Origin: Proteocatella sp051653405
GTDB taxonomy: Bacteria; Bacillota; Clostridia; Peptostreptococcales; Filifactoraceae
NCBI GenBank assembly: GCA_051653405.1
Contig: JBOFWC010000004.1
Span: 1 to 5,021, forward strand
Reading direction: 5' to 3'
DNA length: 5,021 bases
Shown here: one piece after another, positions 1 to 5,021 of the stretch
Numbering within the stretch: the stretch's first letter is position 1
Layout of the letters: each line of letters opens with the position of its first letter
Position numbers and translations under genes: made by a program
Notes under the pieces: generated by a model
Databases searched by the model: none
What the model was told of the DNA's origin: nothing
The model's input: the letters and a program-made list of their open reading frames with translations, nothing else

Positions 1-950
1 CGATTTGATGCAAAATAGATACTTTGATCATTATTAGCAAAATAAGGATGGGCAAATGAAGCTTTCTCCTTTTCACTAAAAAGCGGTTTAAACTTACTCC
101 ATCTACGTTTTTTAGTATCGTAGTATGAAACATACAGATTAGTCCTATATATTTGCTCTGATTCATAAGGTAGCCCAATCTTATCCATTCCATTATATTG
201 ATTGGCGGTCACAATAATGATATCTCCTTTTTCGCTAAAAGAAATAGGACCATTCTGTAAATCTCTGGGAATAAATGGAAATTGAATTTGGCGATCAACA
301 GTATCTACAAATGAATAATAGAGATTCTGGTGATAATAAATTTTCTGAGGATCCTGCATATGACTATTGCTTAGTCCATAAAACGGATGCCCCTCGTATT
401 TACCAATCCAGTATTCTGCTTTTGAAGTATTTACTGGTAGTAAACTTACTTTATATTCTTCTTCACCCATATGATAGTAGTGTCTGTCATAAGTTAATGA
501 CTGAAGAATATTTAAATACATTTGATTTTGACCGTAATTCTCATCAAATGCATATGTTCGACAAACTATTTCTGCCTGCTTATCTTCATTACTCTGTCTA
601 AGAGCATCAATATATCTGCAGACATCTTCTAGAGAAAGTAAATATGGATCTTTTTCATAGACCTTTGTATAGTATGTTTGTGCCTGATCATACTGAAGTA
701 ACAGCGTATGTAATCGTCCAAGTTTTCTGTCTAGCTGAATTCTCTGATTAGACCCAAGAGGTATTCGGTCATATGACTTGAGGTAGCTATTAAAGGCCTT
801 GATAAAATCGCCTTTTATAAATTGCTTATCGCCTCTACGTTCTATCCGCTTCGCTTTTCTTTCAGAAAACTGAGAAGCATATATCTCACTGGAAAAAACC
901 AAAACCAGCATGCAGATAATTAACTTACCACATATTATCTTACTAACCAT
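1..950 (-). CDS. TPR and PD40 periplasmic protein, probable OmpA-family (PorE-like), C-terminus cut off by window edge
   Basis: The frame is open from an ATG at 950 to the left edge, giving 316 whole codons plus CG of an Arg codon, with no stop. Residues 1-25 form a signal peptide with a hydrophobic core (LIICMLVLVF) and a likely cut after IYA. Residues about 35-135 are helical and TPR-like (RGDKQFIKGDFIKAFNSYLK, then QYDQAQTYYTKVYEKDP). From about 232 the sequence looks like PD40 beta-propeller strands (NGPISFSEKGDIIIVTANQ), and the last visible stretch, HPYFANNDQSIYFASNR, is a classic PD40 motif. Known proteins with TPR followed by PD40 in Bacteroidetes, such as PorE of the type IX secretion system, usually finish with an OmpA-like peptidoglycan-binding domain; that this one does is inference. 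The gene starts 17 bases after the DUF3575 gene and is the last visible gene of the fimbrial operon. It probably acts in the periplasm, tying the envelope complex to the cell wall. Confidence 0.8.
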   Translation of the reverse strand, partial: MVSKIICGKLIICMLVLVFSSEIYASQFSERKAKRIERRGDKQFIKGDFIKAFNSYLKSYDRIPLGSNQRIQLDRKLGRLHTLLLQYDQAQTYYTKVYEKDPYLLSLEDVCRYIDALRQSNEDKQAEIVCRTYAFDENYGQNQMYLNILQSLTYDRHYYHMGEEEYKVSLLPVNTSKAEYWIGKYEGHPFYGLSNSHMQDPQKIYYHQNLYYSFVDTVDRQIQFPFIPRDLQNGPISFSEKGDIIIVTANQYNGMDKIGLPYESEQIYRTNLYVSYYDTKKRRWSKFKPLFSEKEKASFAHPYFANNDQSIYFASN

Positions 951-967
951 ATATAGTTTTACTTTAA

Positions 968-1567
968 TTATCGGAATATATTATAGACTAAGTGGATACC
1001 AAATTTAGTAGGTCCAATCCAGCCTTTTGTTTTTTTGATTTCTAACGGATATTCGGCCCATTCCCCTCCTAAATAATATTTATTATATTGTAAATGAGCA
1101 TACCCAACTCCCATGTTTAAATCGATTCTAAAACGAGTTGACAGATAAAATTTATATCCAAATGTTACTCCTGATGAAACGCCCCAACCTTTACGCCTAA
1201 AGTTTTTGGTATAATCATCATACTTTTTAAAACCGATATTGAAATTTCCAGCTTCAATGTAAGGACCAATGTAAAAACCATCAAACATATTATTTGTATA
1301 GTAATACTTTGGATTTATATAGTATCTGAAATCAACGCTTCCTATCAAAGAGCGAAGAACTTCTTCATTCTTCTTAAATAGATATGGAGTCCATAAAATA
1401 TCACCATTAATAGCAAACTGCCTTCCTATTGTGAACTCTGCCCCTATATTAGGCGATCCTAATATTAAAAACGGGACATTTGTTTTTAATGCTTGCGCAT
1501 TAATGGTATTGGATAGACAAAATAAACCCAGTATAAAGGGTAGTGTCCTTAATATATATCGTTTCAT
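968..1567 (-). CDS. DUF3575 family outer-membrane beta-barrel protein
   Basis: This complete 199-residue protein has a signal peptide (residues 1-24, cut likely after NTINA). The mature protein begins QALKTNVPFL, followed by GSPNIGAEFTIG. The pattern ALKTN...PN.G.E is the hallmark of DUF3575 proteins of Bacteroidales. The rest alternates hydrophobic and polar residues in aromatic-rich strands (DFRYYINP, GFYIGPYIEAG, GVSSGVTFGYKFYL, RIDLNMGVGYAHLQY) and ends in GIHLVYNIFR, like the closing strand of a small outer-membrane barrel. The length is normal for the family. DUF3575 proteins are often encoded in Bacteroides fimbrillin loci, but their biochemical role is not established. Here the gene lies 19 bases after the anchor gene and 17 before the TPR/PD40 gene, so it is co-transcribed with both. 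A role in pilus export or outer-membrane attachment is inference. The ATG follows an A-rich leader without a Shine-Dalgarno sequence. Confidence 0.85.
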   Translation of the reverse strand: MKRYILRTLPFILGLFCLSNTINAQALKTNVPFLILGSPNIGAEFTIGRQFAINGDILWTPYLFKKNEEVLRSLIGSVDFRYYINPKYYYTNNMFDGFYIGPYIEAGNFNIGFKKYDDYTKNFRRKGWGVSSGVTFGYKFYLSTRFRIDLNMGVGYAHLQYNKYYLGGEWAEYPLEIKKTKGWIGPTKFGIHLVYNIFR

Positions 1568-1586
1568 TACTTTTGATTATATTATT

Positions 1587-2507
1587 TTACATCGGTGTTA
1601 TATCACCATCGATGATATCTCCCCATTCTGAAAGTTTTACATCTGTTATTAGAAATCCATCAAAAACAATTCTTATTTTTTTTTGTGGAAGCAGAATTGG
1701 CTCTACTCGATTACCTTTTTCATCAGTAGCTTTTGGCAACTCTTCCGAGTACTCGCTCAATATATTATTTCCAAAATCATAAAAGCGTGTTATCACTTTA
1801 ATTTTAGGGACTTCTGAATAAGATAATACTGACGGATAAAAATAGTCACATATGCTAGGTACATTCACCACAGGACTCTGATGAGGATTAAAGGTTAGAA
1901 AAGTAGCATCTTCTGAAGAAGTGCGTAGCCATTGATCATCACATGTCAATGACGACGATAAATTGAATGTATAGATTTCAATCCTGGCAACAGATTCAGG
2001 AAGTCCTTTAAATTGATACTCAATTTGACCAACATGAATCTTATCTTCGTCAATTGACACAGTATCTACCTTCTGCGGCATACCAAGAAAAGGAGCTGAT
2101 ACCGAATAATTTAAAACTTTCCTCAAGCACGTTGCAGGCTTAAAGAGAGTTTCAGCTATAGCATCTAGCTGTATATTCGATTTTGATTTTGACTCATTAG
2201 CAAAGACTCGTAAAGATCGAATTGAATCATATGTGTTTGCAAAACATGATATAGTATAGTCCCCTGGTGGTATTTTAAAACGTAAAATACCATTTCTAAT
2301 CAACTCATCTGTATCAAATGGAGATTTATACTGTTTGGATAAAACGAAGTTCCCTGATTGGTCGTGAAATATGATTACGAAATCCGTAATACTACTCTCC
2401 TTAATTTCAGGCACGAATATTCTTAGATTATTCTCATCTTCAAAATAATCGTAAGTACATGATACCAAAAGGAATATTGAAACGATTGAAAAAATAATTT
2501 TTTTCAT
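1587..2507 (-). CDS. Mfa2/FimB-type fimbrillin anchor lipoprotein
   Basis: This 306-residue protein has a lipoprotein signal peptide with a clear lipobox, LVSC, placing the lipidated Cys at 17. After it come a strand-rich N-terminal domain (LRIFVPEI, DFVIIFHDQSG) and the segment FKIPPGDYTISCFANT at about 76-91, which resembles the conserved 'PPG.Y....AN' turn of Mfa2/FimB anchors. The C-terminal half is also beta-rich and ends DVKLSEWGDIIDGDITPM. No basic proteolytic site like that of the pilin is evident near the N-terminus, which fits a subunit that keeps its lipid and fixes the fibre to the outer membrane while ending its growth. Position directly after the fimbrillin gene supports this. 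The family resemblance is judged from motifs, and divergence is high; a minor (tip or accessory) subunit is the alternative. No TAnnTTTG promoter was found in the gap upstream, so expression probably depends on read-through of the terminator there. The gene carries an A9 tract near codon 275. Confidence 0.78.
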   Translation of the reverse strand: MKKIIFSIVSIFLLVSCTYDYFEDENNLRIFVPEIKESSITDFVIIFHDQSGNFVLSKQYKSPFDTDELIRNGILRFKIPPGDYTISCFANTYDSIRSLRVFANESKSKSNIQLDAIAETLFKPATCLRKVLNYSVSAPFLGMPQKVDTVSIDEDKIHVGQIEYQFKGLPESVARIEIYTFNLSSSLTCDDQWLRTSSEDATFLTFNPHQSPVVNVPSICDYFYPSVLSYSEVPKIKVITRFYDFGNNILSEYSEELPKATDEKGNRVEPILLPQKKIRIVFDGFLITDVKLSEWGDIIDGDITPM

Positions 2508-2531
2508 GATTCCAGTTTAGCTTTTATACTC

Positions 2532-2549
2532 GCTTTATCTAGATAAAGC
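2532..2549. repeat. 18-bp perfect palindrome upstream of the anchor gene
   Basis: GCTTTATCTAGATAAAGC is its own reverse complement over 18 bases. It lies 24 bases before the anchor start codon and 10 bases past the T8 tract of the terminator. As DNA it could bind a dimeric regulator. As RNA it would form only a tight hairpin with little or no loop. It has no T tract, so it is not itself a terminator. Its function is unknown. Confidence 0.6.
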
Positions 2550-2559
2550 TTATTATCAG

Positions 2560-2601
2560 AAAAAAAATCGAATAAGTAGATAGAAAATCTATCTACTTAT
2601 T
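2560..2601 (-). terminator. Rho-independent terminator between the fimbrillin and anchor genes
   Basis: On the minus-strand transcript the arm AATAAGTAGATAG (2601-2589), a 5-base loop and the arm CTATCTACTTATT (2583-2571) form a perfect 13-bp stem. This is followed by CGA and then eight T (2567-2560). The stem begins 14 bases after the fimbrillin stop codon. This is a standard intrinsic terminator, though its stem is AT-rich, so partial read-through into the three downstream genes is plausible. It would keep the pilin transcript abundant and the anchor and accessory genes low. Confidence 0.85.
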
Positions 2602-2615
2602 ACAATCAATATTTA

Positions 2616-3785
2616 TTACATTTCAATATTTGTTGAAGAGATATTGCCCCATTCTACGAGATTGATAGTTAAATCCAGATTACCATAAGAACCAATTTCC
2701 GGAACCTCTGTTGATCCTGCTTGCTTTAAGATACAATTAACTTCTAATATATTATTCGATAAAACAGCATCTTGCACTTGTCCGCTCCAATATACCATAG
2801 TTGGTGTACGTAAACCTGTAGTTTGACCTAATGCCACATAACCTTCCGGAGCCATTGCTCCTAACACGATATCAAACTTCTGATCACCAACAGTTTTTGA
2901 ACCTCCCGGGAAAATATAGGCATCTGACCATAATGTGATATGATTCGATTGGTCCAGAATTAATCCTCCTTTATAACCACTGCTTGGTTCTTCTTTTTTA
3001 TAAACGTCTGTTCCTTTTGAATAAATAGTATTAGTTGCTGCAAAACCGCTAAAGTTATCTTTTGGATTAAATGCATTCATAACTTTTCTTACTCTCAGAT
3101 CAGCATTCGCATGACCAAAATCAACAACATTATTCCCATTTTGAGACTGATCAATTCTTACTCGTAATATTGAAATAATTCTTGTAAGAGAAAATGTCGG
3201 TGCTGTTGTCGATTGATCTGCCTGTACATTTACTGACTGCTTAGCCATAAAAACTTCTGATGGATTCTTATATGCAGTAGTAGAACTTTCAGTTGAAGTT
3301 GGATTAAACACATCATTTGTTACTAATTGAAGTGTTAATGAGTTAATATTCTTACCAACAACATTTCCTTCATTCCATAAATCTGCGATGTTCAATCTTT
3401 TCAAATTTGCTTCATTGTAGTTTGCAATTAAGTAAGCGTCAAAAGAACCAGCAGGAATATTCTGAAGCACTGTAGTCTTTTGATCAAGATTGTCTTCAGT
3501 CGGAACTGTAATATTACGTGCAGCCTTCACTTGCCCCGAAGAATTATCTACAAATAATATCATTAGTTGTTTAATATTCTTACCCCAACTGGTCGTTGGC
3601 TTTGCTGCTGAAGCTGTTAAACCTTTTGTCTCAGTATTCTTATCAAAGCCAAAAGCGACCTTTACTTGACCTGTTTTGGATGAATCAGAATCAGGAATAA
3701 CATCTGAAGAGCATGAGAAAAAAGAGATAAATGTCATGGCAACTAAAGCACAAGACAATAAACTTTTCGTAGTGTTCATTTTCAT
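2616..3785 (-). CDS. FimA/Mfa1-type major fimbrillin, lipoprotein precursor of a type V pilus
   Basis: This 389-residue protein starts with a lipoprotein signal peptide whose lipobox FFSC puts the lipidated Cys at 25, followed by SSD. A first strand, GQVKVAFGFD (39-48), is followed by NTETK, and then by GLTAS at 55. This lines up by eye with the first strand and Arg-Ala maturation site of Porphyromonas gingivalis FimA, but with Lys54-Gly55. The next strand, KQLMILFVDN, matches the FimA segment after that site. The turn LQNIPAGSFDAYLIANYNE (about 108-126) resembles the conserved 'aG.....AN' region. The C-terminus, LTINLVEWGNISSTNIEM, resembles the terminal strands that take part in donor-strand polymerisation. 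In this family the subunit crosses to the surface as a lipoprotein, is cleaved, and polymerises. Size, position as first gene and its own promoter support a main structural subunit. A second ATG sits two codons downstream; both lack a Shine-Dalgarno sequence. The pilus type is inferred from family knowledge. Confidence 0.85.
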   Translation of the reverse strand: MKMNTTKSLLSCALVAMTFISFFSCSSDVIPDSDSSKTGQVKVAFGFDKNTETKGLTASAAKPTTSWGKNIKQLMILFVDNSSGQVKAARNITVPTEDNLDQKTTVLQNIPAGSFDAYLIANYNEANLKRLNIADLWNEGNVVGKNINSLTLQLVTNDVFNPTSTESSTTAYKNPSEVFMAKQSVNVQADQSTTAPTFSLTRIISILRVRIDQSQNGNNVVDFGHANADLRVRKVMNAFNPKDNFSGFAATNTIYSKGTDVYKKEEPSSGYKGGLILDQSNHITLWSDAYIFPGGSKTVGDQKFDIVLGAMAPEGYVALGQTTGLRTPTMVYWSGQVQDAVLSNNILEVNCILKQAGSTEVPEIGSYGNLDLTINLVEWGNISSTNIEM

Positions 3786-3816
3786 ATAAAAATTAAATCA
3801 TTAAATAAATTCGCTG

Positions 3817-3850
3817 CAAAAATATGCCTAGCGCAATAAATGAACACAAA
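3817..3850 (-). promoter_or_regulatory. Bacteroidetes-type promoter of the fimbrillin operon
   Basis: On the minus strand TATTTTTG (3824-3817) matches the Bacteroides -7 consensus TAnnTTTG exactly. TTTG at 3850-3847 is the -33 element, with a 22-base spacer that is slightly longer than the usual 19-21. Transcription would start near 3810, giving a leader of about 25 bases before the ATG at 3785. This is the only match to the -7 consensus found facing the fimbrillin gene in the spacer. Confidence 0.65.
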
Positions 3851-3862
3851 AAACATGCAGAC

Positions 3863-3918
3863 TTAGACAAAGTAATACAAACATCTAATCTTCAATATTA
3901 TAACAATGTTTTGTCTAA
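3863..3918. repeat. 9-bp inverted repeat upstream of the fimbrillin promoter
   Basis: TTAGACAAA at 3863-3871 and TTTGTCTAA at 3910-3918 are perfect reverse complements separated by 38 bases. The near arm lies 12 bases upstream of the fimbrillin -33 element, a usual place for an activator site. The heptamer core recurs at 4218-4224 and 4270-4276 in the same facing orientation. The repeat is seen directly; a regulatory role is inference. Confidence 0.45.
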
Positions 3919-4204
3919 TATATAAGGACATAAAAGAGTAGACTTCTATTATTGTAAACACCATAATCAGCTATGTTTAGATCAAAGAAGTATATGAAAT
4001 CTCTTATATCTGAGAGTAATTGTTTATAAATCATTTTCACTTTTAAAGTGAGAATTCAAATAATATCAAAAAATCAACCAATATTATCATTCAACTTAAA
4101 ATAAATATGAATTATTTTTGCACATAATTCTAATTATACGATGTAATGTAACAGCAGCAAATCATATTTAATCATATATAGAATAGAGATGTCGTCTCTG
4201 TAAA

Positions 4205-4231
4205 TGTCAATATTAAAAGACAAAATTGACA
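4205..4231. repeat. Inverted repeat TGTCAAT / ATTGACA
   Basis: The arms TGTCAAT (4205-4211) and ATTGACA (4225-4231) are perfect complements separated by 13 bases, and pairing nearly extends inward by three more bases with one mismatch. One AGACAAA heptamer (4218-4224) sits between the arms. There is no T tract, so this is not a terminator. It may be an operator about 190 bases upstream of the TPR gene. Confidence 0.35.
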
Positions 4232-4287
4232 TAATTATTTAGTTATTAACTCCTTACTTTATCACCTTCTTTGTCTAGCATAAAAAC

Positions 4288-4318
4288 GTCATATGACTTT
4301 CGATTAAATCTAATTTTG
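4288..4318 (+). promoter_or_regulatory. Candidate promoter of the TPR lipoprotein gene, with a 10-bp palindrome in the -33 region
   Basis: TAATTTTG at 4311-4318 fits the TAnnTTTG -7 consensus on the plus strand. No TTTG lies at the proper distance upstream. Instead that place holds the perfect palindrome GTCATATGAC (4288-4297), with further near-symmetry outside it (AAAA before, TTT after). A weak promoter helped or blocked by a dimeric protein would fit. The start would be near 4325, leaving a leader of about 97 bases. The -7 match alone is weak evidence in AT-rich DNA. Confidence 0.35.
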
Positions 4319-4421
4319 TGTCAATCAAATAAGACACAGTTCTTCAATCTAGCTTAGATATCCAGATGTCCGACGTTTCCTACTATGAGCCTACTACTAT
4401 ATACTTAAAAGCATTTTTATT

Positions 4422-5021
4422 ATGTTGAGATTGATTTATAAACTAAAAGTAATTCCTTTTTATCTTCTTATCGTATCTTATTTCATGGGGTCTTGTAACG
4501 ATTCATATTATACAAATCAAATCTTATGGTCTTTGAATCTCGATAATCCGACACTCTGTCAGGAAAAACTTAAAGAATTAGAGAATTCTACAAAAGAACC
4601 TCTAGTGCTAAAGAAGATTCAGATACTCAATTTGTATATTGAAAACACAATGAATGCTGACTCTCTTTTGTATGATGTTCTTGATAATTCTATAATATCA
4701 ACACTAGATGATATTATACCTTTACTAATCGAAGAAAAAGATTCCTTAACTACCTCTGTTGCCTTTTTTATCAAAGGTGTTTACCTATATAGCAGACAAG
4801 AGTTTATTGCTGCTTTTTCTTCGTTTGCCAATGCTTCTGAATTTGCCCAGGAGCTGAATCAGAATAAACTAAAATACAATATATACAATTCTCTATCTAA
4901 TATATATAGTGAATATGGAGCCTTTGAAAATGAAATCTTTAACAGAGAATTATCTTTATTCTATGCAAATGAAACAATGAACGATCAATTGATCATAAAT
5001 ACAACTCATAAGCTCGCTTCA
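4422..5021 (+). CDS. TPR lipoprotein, N-terminal part, possible regulator; cut off by window edge
   Basis: The frame is open for 200 codons from the ATG at 4422 to the right edge. That ATG is the first in frame after a TGA at 4386. Residues 1-24 are a signal peptide (VIPFYLLIVSYFMGS) with Cys25 in a loose lipobox, FMGSC, of the kind Bacteroidetes allow. Alternatively the segment could be a membrane anchor. The remainder is helical. Residues about 112-145 (FFIKGVYLYSRQEFIAAFSSF) and 150-185 (YNSLSNIYSEYGAFENEIFN) fit two TPR units. Bacteroidales proteins of this make-up often continue as more TPRs, one membrane helix and a cytoplasmic kinase or helix-turn-helix domain. In P. gingivalis the fimbrial regulator FimS is a TPR sensor kinase. 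Divergent placement beside the fimbrillin operon suggests a regulator, but the deciding C-terminal part lies outside the window. The function is therefore not assigned. Confidence 0.75.
   Translation, partial: MLRLIYKLKVIPFYLLIVSYFMGSCNDSYYTNQILWSLNLDNPTLCQEKLKELENSTKEPLVLKKIQILNLYIENTMNADSLLYDVLDNSIISTLDDIIPLLIEEKDSLTTSVAFFIKGVYLYSRQEFIAAFSSFANASEFAQELNQNKLKYNIYNSLSNIYSEYGAFENEIFNRELSLFYANETMNDQLIINTTHKLAS

Larger units (their letters stand above)
3786..4421. other. Gene-free divergent intergenic region of 636 bases
   Basis: No convincing coding frame lies here on either strand. The region is strongly AT-rich and separates the divergent fimbrillin and TPR lipoprotein genes. It holds the fimbrillin promoter near its left end, a weaker promoter candidate near its right end, four copies of the heptamer AGACAAA or its complement TTTGTCT arranged as two facing pairs, and several other short inverted repeats (4034-4054, 4205-4231, 4288-4297, 4317-4338). 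Such a long spacer with dense dyads fits a shared control region, but no regulator family can be assigned to the sites. Confidence 0.7.

Noticed and set aside
275..601. Plus-strand open frame of 108 codons.
   Set aside because: It lies wholly antisense to the TPR/PD40 gene, whose frame is open throughout and has a signal peptide and family motifs. The plus-strand product shows no domain.
1431..1782. Two overlapping plus-strand open frames of 66 and 79 codons.
   Set aside because: They are antisense to the start of the DUF3575 gene and the end of the anchor gene and look like frame shadows.
3994..4029. Short plus-strand frame MKSLISESNCL preceded by AAAGAAG, considered as a leader peptide.
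   Set aside because: It has only 11 codons, no promoter match near it and no adjacent attenuator; such frames arise often by chance.
4113..4120. TATTTTTG on the plus strand, a perfect TAnnTTTG match.
   Set aside because: No TTTG lies 19-23 bases upstream, and it would give a leader of about 300 bases to the TPR gene. Kept only as a remote alternative promoter.
3786..4421. Invertible (phase-variable) promoter segment, as known for some Bacteroides surface loci.
   Set aside because: No long inverted repeats flank the fimbrillin promoter; the TTAGACAAA pair is short and lies entirely to one side of it.
1..5021. Insertion sequences, tRNA or rRNA genes, CRISPR arrays and riboswitches.
   Set aside because: No transposase-like frame, cloverleaf, regularly spaced repeats or known aptamer pattern was seen on either strand.

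Overview
The window looks like chromosomal DNA of a Bacteroidales bacterium (Bacteroides, Parabacteroides or a relative). It is AT-rich, its genes start after A/T-rich leaders without clear Shine-Dalgarno sequences, one promoter fits the Bacteroidetes pattern (TTTG ... TAnnTTTG), and the proteins belong to families typical of that order: FimA/Mfa1-type fimbrillin, a Mfa2/FimB-type anchor, a DUF3575 outer-membrane protein and a TPR plus PD40 protein. The species cannot be fixed from this sequence.

Layout. Four genes lie on the minus strand and read from right to left: a lipoprotein fimbrillin (2616-3785), a smaller lipoprotein resembling a fimbrial anchor (1587-2507), a DUF3575 beta-barrel protein (968-1567), and a periplasmic TPR/PD40 protein (1-950) that runs off the left edge and probably ends in an OmpA-like domain outside the window. 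The last three are separated by only 19 and 17 bases and are surely co-transcribed. The fimbrillin is separated from the anchor by 108 bases holding a strong intrinsic terminator (13-bp perfect stem, T8 tract) and an 18-bp perfect palindrome. A gene-free region of 636 bases (3786-4421) follows, with the fimbrillin promoter and several inverted repeats. A divergent plus-strand gene (4422 to the right edge) encodes the N-terminal part of a TPR lipoprotein.

How it fits together. This is best read as a type V (fimbrillin, donor-strand) pilus locus. The fimbrillin is exported as a lipoprotein and probably matured by proteolysis after its first strand. The anchor keeps its lipid and holds the fibre base. 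The barrel and the TPR/PD40 protein are probable envelope partners, possibly linking the pilus base to the outer membrane and peptidoglycan. The terminator after the fimbrillin gene would let most transcripts stop there, giving many pilin copies per anchor. The divergent TPR lipoprotein is a candidate regulator or sensor of the locus, but its informative C-terminal half is missing. Nothing in the window points to an entirely new class of system. The most interesting parts are the regulatory architecture, the Lys-type maturation site in the fimbrillin and the two envelope genes in the pilus operon.
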